Assembly (NCBI GenBank): GCA_900768245.1
Contig: CAAGCE010000211.1
Span: 1 to 33,715 of the forward strand
Length of the DNA stretch: 33,715 bases
Source: Oscillospiraceae bacterium
Lineage (GTDB): Bacteria; Bacillota; Clostridia; Oscillospirales; Ruminococcaceae
Reading direction: 5' to 3'
Notes under the pieces: model-generated
Told to the model about the DNA's origin: nothing
Seen by the model: the letters and a program-made list of their open reading frames with translations, nothing else
The model's database searches: none
Shown: piece after piece, positions 1 to 7,441 of the stretch
How the letters are laid out: every line of letters begins with the position of its first letter
Position numbering within the stretch: the first letter of the stretch is position 1
Program-made: the position numbers and the translations under genes

Positions 1-52
1 AAAAAATCTGCGCCGAAATCCTATATATGCGAGATTATCGGCTTGATTTTTT
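1..52. terminator. Imperfect terminator-like hairpin at window edge
   Basis: AAAAAATC (1-8) pairs with GATTTTTT (45-52), and GCCGA (12-16) pairs with TCGGC (38-42), leaving a bulge and a large loop. The T run on the plus strand makes it look like a rho-independent terminator for a plus-strand or convergent gene outside the window. The stem is interrupted, so this is tentative. Confidence 0.3.
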
Positions 53-62
53 CCAAATTTTA

Positions 63-196
63 AATGGTGTTTAGTATAATACGCCCACTCTGCATCAAAC
101 TCCCTTGAAAGGCGGCAGTCTGTCTGCGGTCGTTTTCTTTGATCGGACGTATTCTATCCACCGTATTTATCAATAGAACAAATGGTATTAGTATAA
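63..196. repeat. Pair of short direct repeats in a non-coding stretch
   Basis: AAATGGTGTTTAGTATAA at 63-80 recurs as AAATGGTATTAGTATAA at 180-196, differing by one substitution and one missing base. No gene is visible in 1-253. The bases between the copies show no coding signal or hairpin that I can support. Function unknown; it could be the edge of a degenerate element or chance AT-rich similarity. Confidence 0.35.
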
Positions 197-205
197 ACAG
201 CAAAC

Positions 206-253
206 AAAAGGCATTATACTCCGGCTTTGAAACAGCTGAGTATAATGCCTTTT
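206..253. terminator. Bidirectional terminator after yqeG
   Basis: A perfect 16-bp stem, 206-221 against 238-253, encloses a 16-base loop. It starts immediately beyond the yqeG stop codon. On the minus strand the stem is followed by TTTTG. On the plus strand it is followed by a longer T-rich tract running through 262, so it could also stop transcripts coming from the left. Confidence 0.75.
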
Positions 254-748
254 TTATTTTTTATATCCGTATTTTTTGGGCAGCAGAGGTCTTTCAAAAA
301 ACCTTTTTATTTTAAAGAAAAATCCGCTTTCAAATTCAATGGGGTAGACGAAAATTGATTTTATCCCTGCTAAATTTGCACCGAGAATGTCCGTGAATAT
401 CTGATCGCCTATTGCGCATACCGTGTTTTTCGGCATACCAAACTTTTTTACGGCAATGTTATAACCTTTAGGCAGCGGTTTTGCTCCCTCAGGCACAAAA
501 TCCAGACCAAGCATTTCAGCAAATGGTGTAACTCTCGGAGCGTGGTTATTGGACACGATAAGGAGCTTTATTCCTGCGGCTTTCATACTGTTCAGCCACT
601 CTGCAACTCCATCGGCAGGACGTGGATTATTATGTGTGGTCAATGTATTGTCAAGGTCGAGAATAAGTGCCTTTATGCCCATTTCATTAAGCATTTCAGG
701 GGTTATCTCCAGAACGTTTTTCATTGCGAAAGTAGGTTTGAACAGCAT
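254..748 (-). CDS. yqeG: YqeG-family HAD phosphatase
   Basis: A 164-residue protein of the HAD superfamily, subfamily IIIA. The N-terminal LDLDNTLT segment (about residues 31-38) carries the nucleophile and acid/base aspartates of motif I. Motif II lies in IVSNNH, and motif III/IV in IGDQIFTDILGAN near residue 115, with the paired acidic residues that hold magnesium. The length fits the family, whose physiological substrate is not settled. The start is backed by AGGAGG five bases upstream. It follows rpsU but a terminator lies between, so expression probably depends on readthrough. In many Bacillota yqeG lies next to yhbY, nadD, yqeK and rsfS, and these are all present nearby in this window. 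Family assignment is secure; the reaction is not. Confidence 0.9.
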   Translation of the reverse strand: MLFKPTFAMKNVLEITPEMLNEMGIKALILDLDNTLTTHNNPRPADGVAEWLNSMKAAGIKLLIVSNNHAPRVTPFAEMLGLDFVPEGAKPLPKGYNIAVKKFGMPKNTVCAIGDQIFTDILGANLAGIKSIFVYPIEFESGFFFKIKRFFERPLLPKKYGYKK

Positions 749-774
749 CTTACCCTCCTGTATATAAAAATAGA

Positions 775-803
775 AAAGCGGACAGAATTACTCCGTCCGC
801 TTT
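775..803 (-). terminator. Terminator downstream of rpsU
   Basis: AAAGCGGAC (775-783) pairs with GTCCGCTTT (795-803) around an 11-base loop. In the minus direction the stem is followed by TCTATTTTTATA, a T-rich but interrupted tract. It lies between the rpsU stop and the yqeG ribosome site, so it should limit transcription from the strong rpsU promoter into yqeG. Confidence 0.65.
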
Positions 804-832
804 CATTTGCTTTTTAAGCGTTGATTTAACTA

Positions 833-1006
833 TTAATACTTACGCTTACGAGCAGCTTCGGACTTCTTCTTACGTTTTACCGAAGGCTTCTCATAGTGTT
901 CTCTTTTACGAACTTCAGCGATAACGCCGTCTTTAGCACAGCTTCTCTTAAAACGCTTAAGAGCAGTATCTAAAGATTCGTTCTTTCCAACACGAATTTC
1001 TGCCAA
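833..1006 (-). CDS. rpsU: Small ribosomal protein S21
   Basis: A 57-residue, strongly basic protein beginning MAEIRVGKNESLD and ending in a lysine/arginine-rich tail (KRKKKSEAARKRKY), as expected for bacterial S21 of the 30S subunit, which helps 16S rRNA pair with mRNA leaders. The length is normal for the family. The start codon is TTG, preceded by a strong GGGAGG ribosome site at about nine bases; there is no ATG nearby that keeps the conserved N-terminus. It has its own near-consensus promoter and a downstream terminator, so it looks like a single-gene unit set inside a longer run of minus-strand genes. Confidence 0.95.
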   Translation of the reverse strand: MAEIRVGKNESLDTALKRFKRSCAKDGVIAEVRKREHYEKPSVKRKKKSEAARKRKY

Positions 1007-1062
1007 TTTGATTCCCTCCCTTTGCCGCTCAGGCAGAGGTTTATATAAGATATAACTTCATA

Positions 1063-1091
1063 ATTATACAATATAAAGTGGTTCTTGTCAA
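1063..1091 (-). promoter_or_regulatory. Sigma-A promoter of rpsU
   Basis: On the minus strand TTGACA (1086-1091) and TATAAT (1063-1068) are both exact consensus hexamers, separated by 17 bases. Transcription would start near 1056, leaving a leader of about 50 bases before the TTG start of rpsU. Confidence 0.9.
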
Positions 1092-1162
1092 GGGTAAAAT
1101 CAAAAAACTTGCACAAAAATCACGCTATTTTTTGTTTTAAATGATAATTACCAAAGTTATAC

Positions 1163-3574
1163 TTATTTAGCCACTATATTTACAAGTCTGCCTTTGACAT
1201 AGATTTCTTTAACTATATTCTTGCCTGCAACAGCTTCGGCAACCGCAGGATCAGCCTTGGCAAGTCCGAGGACCTCGTCCTGACCTGCTTCGGCAGGAAT
1301 ATTAAGCTTAGCCTTTATCTTGCCGTTTATCTGTACAGCAATTTCAATTGTGCTGTCAACGCAGAGTGCTTCATCATACTTAGGCCATGACTGTTCATTG
1401 AGAACACCGCCGTAGTTCATTATCTGATAAAGCTCTTCTGTGATATGAGGAGCAAACGGATTGAGGAGCATAAGGATAGTACGGTATTCAGCACGGTTGA
1501 TATGACCTGCTGCCGTAACATCGTTAATGAGGGTCATAAGAGCAGCGATAGCTGTGTTGAACTTCATTGCTTCAATGTCCTCGGTAACCTTCTTGATGGT
1601 CTTGTGCATTGAGGACATAAGAGCATCGCTGTAATTGTCGCCGTCCTCTACCTTGTCCTGAAGAGCCCATATCTTATCGAGGAATCTCTTGCAGCCTTTC
1701 ATGCTGTTTTCGCTCCAAGGAGCAGCCTGTTCATAGTCACCCATAAAGAGAACGTAAAGACGGAGAACATCTGCACCGTAAACATCAACAACATCATTAG
1801 GGTCAACAACGTTGCCTCTTGATTTACTCATCTTTTCGCCGTCAGGTCCGAGAATAAGACCCTGAGCAGTACGCTTTGCATAAGGCTCCGGAGTATTTAC
1901 CTCGCCGATGTCGTAAAGGAACTTGTGCCAGAAACGTGAGTAGATAAGGTGACGTGTAACGTGTTCCATACCGCCGTTGTACCAGTCAACAGGCATCCAG
2001 TATTCAAGTGCTTCCTTAGAAGCGAATCTTTCATTGTTCTTAGGGTCGCAGTAGCGGAGGAAGTACCATGATGAACCTGCCCACTGAGGCATTGTATCGG
2101 TCTCACGCTTAGCATCGCCGCCGCATTTAGGACACTTGCATTGTACGAATGAATCTATCTTTGCAAGAGGGCTTTCACCGTCCGAACCCGGCTGGAAGTT
2201 GTCAACAGGCGGGAGTTCGAGAGGAAGCTCATCATAAGGAACGGGAACGATACCGCACTTAGGGCAATGTACGATAGGGATCGGTTCGCCCCAGTATCTC
2301 TGACGGTTGAATGCCCAGTCCTTCATCTTGTACTGAACGCCCTTTTCGCCGACGCCCTTTTCATCAAGTATTTCAAGCATTTTTGCAATAGCGTCCTTCT
2401 TGTTTGCAATGCCGTTGAGAACGCCTGAATTTATCATTTCGCCGTCGCCTGCATAGGCTTCCTTGGAAATGTCGCCGCCCTTGATCACCTGAATGATGTC
2501 AATGCCGAATTTCTTTGCAAAGTCATAGTCACGGGAATCGTGAGCAGGAACAGCCATAATAGCACCTGTGCCGTAGCCCATCATTACATAGTCGGAAATA
2601 TAGATAGGAATTTCCTTTTCTGTGATAGGGTTGATAGCTGTAAGACCTTCTATTTTAACGCCTGTCTTGTCCTTTACAAGCTGAGTTCTTTCAAACTCGC
2701 TCTTCTTTGCACATTCGGCCTTGTAAGCGTCGAGAGCGTCGATATTCTTAATATCGTTTCTGTATTTTTCGATAACAGGGTGCTCAGGAGCGATTACCAT
2801 AAATGTTACACCATAAAGTGTGTCGGGACGTGTTGTATAAATGCGGAGCTTTTCATCATATTCCTTTATCTTGAAATCAACGAAAGCACCTGTTGATTTG
2901 CCTATCCAGTTTTCCTGCTGGAGCTTTATGTTAGGGAGATAGTCAACATCTTTAAGACCTTCAAGAAGCTTGTCAGCGTATTCTGTGATACGGAGATACC
3001 ATACTTCCTTTGTTTTCTGAACGATCTCGCTGTGGCAGATGTCACACTTGCCGCCCTGTGAGTCCTCATTTGAAAGAACGACCTTACAGCTTGGGCAGTA
3101 GTTTACGAGAGTCTTATCTCTGAAAACAAGACCCTTTTCAAACATCTTGAGGAATATCCACTGTGTCCACTTGTAGTAGTTTTCATCTGTTGTGTCAATA
3201 ACTCTTGACCAGTCGAATGAGAAGCCTACACGCTTGAGCTGATTAGTGAATTTTGCAATGTTGTTGTCGGTGACCTTTCTTGGGTGAACACCTGTCTTGA
3301 TAGCTGTATTTTCGGTAGGAAGACCGTAAGCATCAAAACCGATAGGGAACATTACATTATAGCCTTCAAGACGTCTTTTGCGGCTGATTACTTCAAGACC
3401 TGAATAAGCCTTGATGTGACCAACGTGCATACCTGCGCCGGAAGGATAAGGAAATTCAACAAGGGCATAAAATTTCTTTTTTGTGTGGTCGGGAGATGCT
3501 TCAAAAGTATGATGATCCTCCCAGTATTTCTGCCATTTCTGTTCAACGGCGGAGTAGTCGTAGCGTTCTGCCAT
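1163..3574 (-). CDS. leuS: Leucyl-tRNA synthetase
   Basis: An 803-residue class I aminoacyl-tRNA synthetase that charges tRNA-Leu. The HIGH-like site is HVGH at residues 50-53 and the KMSKS loop is at 581-585. The CP1 editing domain shows TTRPDTLYG (247-255) and AVPAHDSRDYDFA (341-353), whose aspartate gates mischarged amino acids. Cysteine pairs near 160-180 and 437-484 look like zinc-binding knuckles. A TTG codon three codons upstream is in frame, but it touches the AAGGA ribosome site; the ATG at 3574 has nine-base spacing and gives the usual MAERYDY start. It follows rsfS closely, so it is probably the last gene of the rdgB-yhbY-nadD-yqeK-rsfS-leuS run. I see no T-box-like leader. Confidence 0.97.
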   Translation of the reverse strand: MAERYDYSAVEQKWQKYWEDHHTFEASPDHTKKKFYALVEFPYPSGAGMHVGHIKAYSGLEVISRKRRLEGYNVMFPIGFDAYGLPTENTAIKTGVHPRKVTDNNIAKFTNQLKRVGFSFDWSRVIDTTDENYYKWTQWIFLKMFEKGLVFRDKTLVNYCPSCKVVLSNEDSQGGKCDICHSEIVQKTKEVWYLRITEYADKLLEGLKDVDYLPNIKLQQENWIGKSTGAFVDFKIKEYDEKLRIYTTRPDTLYGVTFMVIAPEHPVIEKYRNDIKNIDALDAYKAECAKKSEFERTQLVKDKTGVKIEGLTAINPITEKEIPIYISDYVMMGYGTGAIMAVPAHDSRDYDFAKKFGIDIIQVIKGGDISKEAYAGDGEMINSGVLNGIANKKDAIAKMLEILDEKGVGEKGVQYKMKDWAFNRQRYWGEPIPIVHCPKCGIVPVPYDELPLELPPVDNFQPGSDGESPLAKIDSFVQCKCPKCGGDAKRETDTMPQWAGSSWYFLRYCDPKNNERFASKEALEYWMPVDWYNGGMEHVTRHLIYSRFWHKFLYDIGEVNTPEPYAKRTAQGLILGPDGEKMSKSRGNVVDPNDVVDVYGADVLRLYVLFMGDYEQAAPWSENSMKGCKRFLDKIWALQDKVEDGDNYSDALMSSMHKTIKKVTEDIEAMKFNTAIAALMTLINDVTAAGHINRAEYRTILMLLNPFAPHITEELYQIMNYGGVLNEQSWPKYDEALCVDSTIEIAVQINGKIKAKLNIPAEAGQDEVLGLAKADPAVAEAVAGKNIVKEIYVKGRLVNIVAK

Positions 3575-3601
3575 TTTAATCAATCCTTTTATATAAATTT
3601 A

Positions 3602-3961
3602 TCAGTTAGGTTTTACCCATTTTGAGATGTCGATATTTTCACCGTCACGCCATAAGCGTTCAAGGTTATAGAACTCTCTTGTTTCCTTATAAAAAATATG
3701 GATAACAATATCGGAGTAATCGAGGACGATCCAGTTTGAACCGTTGTTGCCCTGTACCTGCTTAGGCTTGATGCCTGCTTCGCTCAGCTTGAATTCAACT
3801 TCATCGGCGAGTGAGCGTGTCTGAGTAGTTGAATTACCGTTTGCAATAATAAAATAGTCAGCAATAATGGTAAGGTCTTTTATTCCGATAACGCAGATGT
3901 CCTCTGCTTTTTTGCTGTCAAGAGCCTTAACAGCTATTTCAAGAATTTCCTGCTGTGTCAT
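3602..3961 (-). CDS. rsfS: Ribosomal silencing factor RsfS
   Basis: A 119-residue RsfS/YbeB/Iojap-family protein. Members bind ribosomal protein L14 on the 50S subunit and block subunit joining when nutrients are short. The conserved core is visible as ADYFIIANGNSTTQTRSLADEV and the following NNGSNWIVLDYSDIVIHIF segment, which form the mixed alpha/beta domain. It starts four bases after the yqeK stop, with its AAAGGA ribosome site inside the final yqeK codons, which suggests translational coupling. The nadD-yqeK-rsfS order is the classic arrangement in Bacillota. Confidence 0.95.
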   Translation of the reverse strand: MTQQEILEIAVKALDSKKAEDICVIGIKDLTIIADYFIIANGNSTTQTRSLADEVEFKLSEAGIKPKQVQGNNGSNWIVLDYSDIVIHIFYKETREFYNLERLWRDGENIDISKWVKPN

Positions 3962-3965
3962 TTAA

Positions 3966-4559
3966 TCATCCTTTATCATTTTCTTTGTTTTTCTGTTCAA
4001 GAGTATATTGGTTATAAGCTTCGATCGTGTGTATAGGAAGAAGCGAGCCTTTTGCAACAACGTCGGTGATCGAGAATTTCAGTGCTTCAAGCATAGCCTT
4101 GTCAAGATCCTGATAAGCTATTTTGCGCATACGTCCAACGTCCTTGTAAGTTCTTTCGGCAGAAATGAGGTCAGCGAGATAAACTATCTTCTCCAGCCTG
4201 CTCATACCTGCCCTTGCGACTGTGTGGTATCTTATGGCATTGAGAAGATCCTCATCAGTAAATCCGAGAACATTTTCAGCATACCATGCACCTGCAATAC
4301 CATGGTAAAGCGGCTGAGTAACAAGCTCTGCATCGCAGACATTGCGGCGTGATTTTTTCACCATAGCAAGTTGTTCCTCTGGAGGTATCTCCTTGCATAT
4401 ATCGTGGATAAGACCTGCGGTATAAGCTGTGTCGGGATCGGCGCAGCCGTAAAATTCGGACAGCTTCTTTGCCTCGGCAGCAACATTCATACTGTGAGTA
4501 AATCTTTTTTTTGACAACCTTATTTCCAGAATACCGATAAGCTCTTCAACAGAATACAT
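3966..4559 (-). CDS. yqeK: YqeK HD-domain nucleotide hydrolase
   Basis: A 197-residue HD-superfamily protein. Metal ligands are visible as H22 (FTHSMNVA) and the HD pair H52-D53 (GLIHDICKEI), with further histidines in the GIAGAWYAENV and RYHTVARAGMS segments. Characterised YqeK proteins of Bacillota split diadenosine tetraphosphate symmetrically into two ADP, an alarmone role linked to stress. The length matches the family. It sits between nadD and rsfS, its normal neighbours. Symmetrical Ap4A hydrolase activity is inferred from family and context. Confidence 0.92.
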   Translation of the reverse strand: MYSVEELIGILEIRLSKKRFTHSMNVAAEAKKLSEFYGCADPDTAYTAGLIHDICKEIPPEEQLAMVKKSRRNVCDAELVTQPLYHGIAGAWYAENVLGFTDEDLLNAIRYHTVARAGMSRLEKIVYLADLISAERTYKDVGRMRKIAYQDLDKAMLEALKFSITDVVAKGSLLPIHTIEAYNQYTLEQKNKENDKG

Positions 4560-4595
4560 TTGCTTTGACCGTCCTTTATAAAAGGTTTTTGCAGT

Positions 4596-5210
4596 TTACA
4601 GGTTTCTGTAAATATGCATATCCGAGATATATTTTACTACTTTTTCTGGCAGATAGCAAGATATATCACTATTATTCAGAATTTTTTCACGAATTAGTGT
4701 AGATGACATTTCATAAGCAGAGATATTCACAACAATGACCTTTCCGTAAGTCTGAAGTTCCTCTGCTTTTTTGTGCAGCTTTGAGATGTCGCTCTGTTCA
4801 TTTTCTCTTGAGGCAGCAACAATAGTGCAGAGCTTCATAATGTCCTCAAATCGGTACCACCTGTCAAGTGACATGAGCATATCGCTGCCCATAATAAAAT
4901 AAAGACTGTCATTTGGATAGAGTGCCTTGAAATGTTCCAGAGTGTTTATGGTGTAGCTGACTTTTTTTAAGGATAGCTCATAATCGCTGACTTCAACATG
5001 ATCAAGCTTTTCAAAAGCAAGACGGCACATTTCAAGTCTGTCCTTACCATCGGCAACAAAGCCGCAGCTGTCCTTTTTAAAGGGTGAAATGTACGTCGGC
5101 ATAACGATAACTCTGTCAGGCTTTATAGCCGCTGCGACCTCTTTTACAAGATTGACGTGCCCATTGTGAACAGGGTTAAAGCTGCCGCCGAATAAAGCAA
5201 TATCAGCCAT
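4596..5210 (-). CDS. nadD: Nicotinate-nucleotide adenylyltransferase
   Basis: A 204-residue NadD, which joins ATP and nicotinate mononucleotide to make deamido-NAD in NAD synthesis. The nucleotidyltransferase signature GGSFNPVHNGH lies at residues 8-18 and the second ATP-binding signature SSTLIR at 169-174. IMGSDMLMSLDRWYR in the middle is the usual substrate-site segment. The ATG almost touches the yhbY stop codon (TGA, one base, ATG), and no strong ribosome site precedes it, so translation is probably coupled to yhbY. A 36-base gap separates it from yqeK. Confidence 0.96.
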   Translation of the reverse strand: MADIALFGGSFNPVHNGHVNLVKEVAAAIKPDRVIVMPTYISPFKKDSCGFVADGKDRLEMCRLAFEKLDHVEVSDYELSLKKVSYTINTLEHFKALYPNDSLYFIMGSDMLMSLDRWYRFEDIMKLCTIVAASRENEQSDISKLHKKAEELQTYGKVIVVNISAYEMSSTLIREKILNNSDISCYLPEKVVKYISDMHIYRNL

Positions 5211-5211
5211 A

Positions 5212-5499
5212 TCAGAAAGTGATCTTCGGCTTCTGAGGATTTCTCTTGAAAAGCACGAATTTGTTTCCGATTACCTGAACCACTTCTGATTTTGTCTTTT
5301 CGGCAAGCTCATTTGCAGCTTCGGCAGGGGAGAGCATACAGTTATCCTGAACCTTCATTTTAACGATCTCTCTTGCTTTCAGAGCGTCTGATACCTGTGT
5401 TACAAGAGTGTCGATAACGCCGTTTTTTCCGACTTGGAGAATAGTATCCTCGGTCTGTGCGATACCTTTAAGTACCGCTCTCTGTTTACTTGTAAGCAT
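5212..5499 (-). CDS. yhbY: YhbY-family CRM-domain RNA-binding protein
   Basis: A 95-residue single-domain CRM protein, called YqeI in Bacillus subtilis. It opens with LTSKQRAVLKGIAQ and has the diagnostic loop GKNG (residues 24-27), followed by VIQVIGNKFVLFKRN-type strands at the C-terminus. Relatives bind pre-50S particles and rRNA and are treated as ribosome assembly factors. It starts three bases after rdgB and ends one base before nadD, so it is embedded in a coupled operon. Confidence 0.93.
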   Translation of the reverse strand: MLTSKQRAVLKGIAQTEDTILQVGKNGVIDTLVTQVSDALKAREIVKMKVQDNCMLSPAEAANELAEKTKSEVVQVIGNKFVLFKRNPQKPKITF

Positions 5500-5502
5500 A
5501 AT

Positions 5503-6078
5503 TTATTTCCATCCTTTTTTCATCATTTCCTGAAATTTTCTTAAAGCGATAGCCCTGTGGCTGACCTGATTTTTTTCCTCAGCGGAAAGCTCGGCGAAGG
5601 TGCGGTCGCCGTACAAAAATATAGGGTCGTAGCCGAAGCCGTTTGTTCCACGCTTTTCATAGCCTATCTTGCCCTCACAGGTTCCTTTTACTGTAAAGCT
5701 TTCACCCTTTTCATTGATGTAGCATACTGCGCAGATAAATCTTGCCGAACGCTTTTCATCGGGAACATCTTCAAGCTTTGAAAGCACCTTTGCACAGCGT
5801 TTTCCCGGCTCGGCATATCTTGCCGAGTATACACCGGGAGCACCTCCGAGAAAATCAACTTCAAGACCGCTGTCGTCTGCGATAACAGGCAGCTTTGTTA
5901 TCTGATGTGCGGCATTTGCCTTTATAAAAGCATTTTCTTCAAAAGTAGAACCGTTTTCGTCAGCTTCAATATCAGCACCTGCCTCAGCCTGAGTTATTAC
6001 CTCATATCCAAGTGGCTCAAGAATATTTCTGAATTCACGCAGCTTGTTCTGATTGTTTGACGCAAGAACTATTTTCAT
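5503..6078 (-). CDS. rdgB: XTP/dITP pyrophosphatase (RdgB/HAM1)
   Basis: A 191-residue house-cleaning enzyme that hydrolyses XTP, dITP and ITP to monophosphates and keeps deaminated purines out of nucleic acids. Landmarks are LASNNQNKLREF (5-16), IADDSGLEVD (66-75) with the metal-binding aspartates, NGFGYDPIF (146-154) and SHR (173-175) for purine recognition. Its ribosome site GAGGAA is formed by the last codons of ftsY, six bases upstream of its ATG, so it is probably coupled to ftsY. Confidence 0.96.
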   Translation of the reverse strand: MKIVLASNNQNKLREFRNILEPLGYEVITQAEAGADIEADENGSTFEENAFIKANAAHQITKLPVIADDSGLEVDFLGGAPGVYSARYAEPGKRCAKVLSKLEDVPDEKRSARFICAVCYINEKGESFTVKGTCEGKIGYEKRGTNGFGYDPIFLYGDRTFAELSAEEKNQVSHRAIALRKFQEMMKKGWK

Positions 6079-6083
6079 ATGGC

Positions 6084-7406
6084 TTATTCCTCATTATTCT
6101 TATCTTTTTTATTTTTGCCGAAAGTGATCTCCTTAAAAAGCCAGCCGAACTTGCCGTTTTTAAGATCAGCCTTTTTGTCTTCTTTGTCGGATACTTCTTC
6201 GGTATTCTGATTTTCTTCTTCGTCAATGTCTGTGCTGTCGGAAATATTGCCATCTGCTTCAGCTTCGGTTTCGATCTCATTTTCGTCTGAGGCTTCTTCC
6301 GTCGGCTGCTCCTCAGGAATTTCCTCAGCTGCGGCAGTTTCTTCCTGTGCTTTTGGCTCATTTTCTTCTGTCGGCTCGGAAACAGCATCCTCGGAAGTAT
6401 TTGTTGTATCGGCAGCTTCTTCGGACTGTTCTTCTTCAGCTGCTTCAGCATCTGTATTTTCATCGGTAAGACGTTCGTAGTTGTAGTCAAAATCCGTGCT
6501 TGTTGCAAAAAGAGCCTCTGCAAAATCGTGAGCGTTGAATTCCTGCAGGTCGTCGATCTTTTCGCCCACACCAACAAGCTTTACGGGAATATGCAGCTCA
6601 TTGTTTATGGAGATTATAATACCGCCCTTTGCAGTACCGTCAAGCTTGGTAAGAACGATACCCGTAATGTCAGCTACCTCGCTGAAAAGCTTAGCCTGAT
6701 TTACAGCATTCTGACCTGTCGTTGCATCAAGAACAAGGAGCGTTTCAAGGGAGCAGCCCTCGCCCTGTTCATGGATTATACGGCTGATCTTTTTCAGTTC
6801 GTCCATAAGGTTCTTCTTGTTGTGAAGACGTCCCGCGGTATCGCATATGAGAACGTCAGTACCTCTTGCCTTTGCGGCAATAACGGCATCATAAACAACG
6901 GATGCAGGGTCAGAACCCTCGGAATGTTTTACAATATCAACACCTGCACGTTCTGTCCAGATCTCAAGCTGTTCAATAGCAGCGGCACGGAATGTATCCG
7001 CAGCGGCAACAAGAACGCTTTTCCCCCGGTTTTTGTACTTAGCGGCAAGCTTGCCGATAGTAGTAGTCTTTCCGGCACCGTTTACACCTATGATAAGTAT
7101 AACAGACGGAGTGGTGGAAGTGTCGATGGTCTGATCTTCGCCAAGCATTTCCGTAATTATTTCTTTAAGGCAGGAGCGTATGTCCTCAGGGTCGGTAAGA
7201 CCTTTTTCCTTTACCTTTCCACGAAGACGGCTGCATATCTCCAATGAAGTTTCAACGCCTATATCGCAGGTAATGAGCATTTCTTCAAGTTCCTCAAAAA
7301 AATCCTCGTCAATTTTTGTAAAAGAGTTTATAAGGGCTTCAAATTTACCCATCATAGAGTCTTTTGTTTTTTTGATACCCTCTGCGATTTTACTGAAAAA
7401 TCCCAT
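6084..7406 (-). CDS. ftsY: Signal recognition particle receptor FtsY with C-terminal acidic tail
   Basis: A 440-residue SRP receptor GTPase that docks ribosome-nascent chain complexes at the membrane with Ffh. It begins with a short amphipathic stretch (MGFFSKIAEGIKKTKDS), then the N domain and the G domain: GVNGAGKT (107-114), DTAGR (189-193), TKLD (253-256) and GVGEKIDDLQ (279-288). The catalytic NG unit ends near residue 302. What follows is unusual: residues 311-410 contain 43 Asp/Glu and only three Lys/Arg, then 411-440 is basic and aromatic (KFGWLFKEITFGKNKK). In well-studied FtsY proteins the acidic A region precedes NG. The frame is intact and runs to the rdgB ribosome site, so the tail is not an obvious frameshift. 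The ribosome site is AAAGGAGG. Confidence 0.96.
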   Translation of the reverse strand: MGFFSKIAEGIKKTKDSMMGKFEALINSFTKIDEDFFEELEEMLITCDIGVETSLEICSRLRGKVKEKGLTDPEDIRSCLKEIITEMLGEDQTIDTSTTPSVILIIGVNGAGKTTTIGKLAAKYKNRGKSVLVAAADTFRAAAIEQLEIWTERAGVDIVKHSEGSDPASVVYDAVIAAKARGTDVLICDTAGRLHNKKNLMDELKKISRIIHEQGEGCSLETLLVLDATTGQNAVNQAKLFSEVADITGIVLTKLDGTAKGGIIISINNELHIPVKLVGVGEKIDDLQEFNAHDFAEALFATSTDFDYNYERLTDENTDAEAAEEEQSEEAADTTNTSEDAVSEPTEENEPKAQEETAAAEEIPEEQPTEEASDENEIETEAEADGNISDSTDIDEEENQNTEEVSDKEDKKADLKNGKFGWLFKEITFGKNKKDKNNEE

Positions 7407-7441
7407 AAAGCGCCTCCTTTTTAATTTAGCAATGCTGCCGC

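Noticed and set aside
60..81. TATAAT at 75-80 as a plus-strand promoter
   Set aside because: No -35-like hexamer occurs at the right distance and no plus-strand gene follows in the window.
1092..1162. AT-rich AAAAAT-AGCGTG-ATTTTT hairpin after leuS
   Set aside because: The stem has only A-T pairs, so it is too weak to call as a terminator.
6035..6577. 180-codon minus-strand frame rich in Lys, Pro and Arg overlapping the end of ftsY
   Set aside because: It is the alternate frame of the repetitive Glu/Ala codons in the acidic ftsY tail; no ribosome site and no recognisable domain.
6528..7247. 239-codon plus-strand open frame opposite ftsY
   Set aside because: It is antisense to a well-conserved GTPase domain, has no ribosome site and resembles no family.
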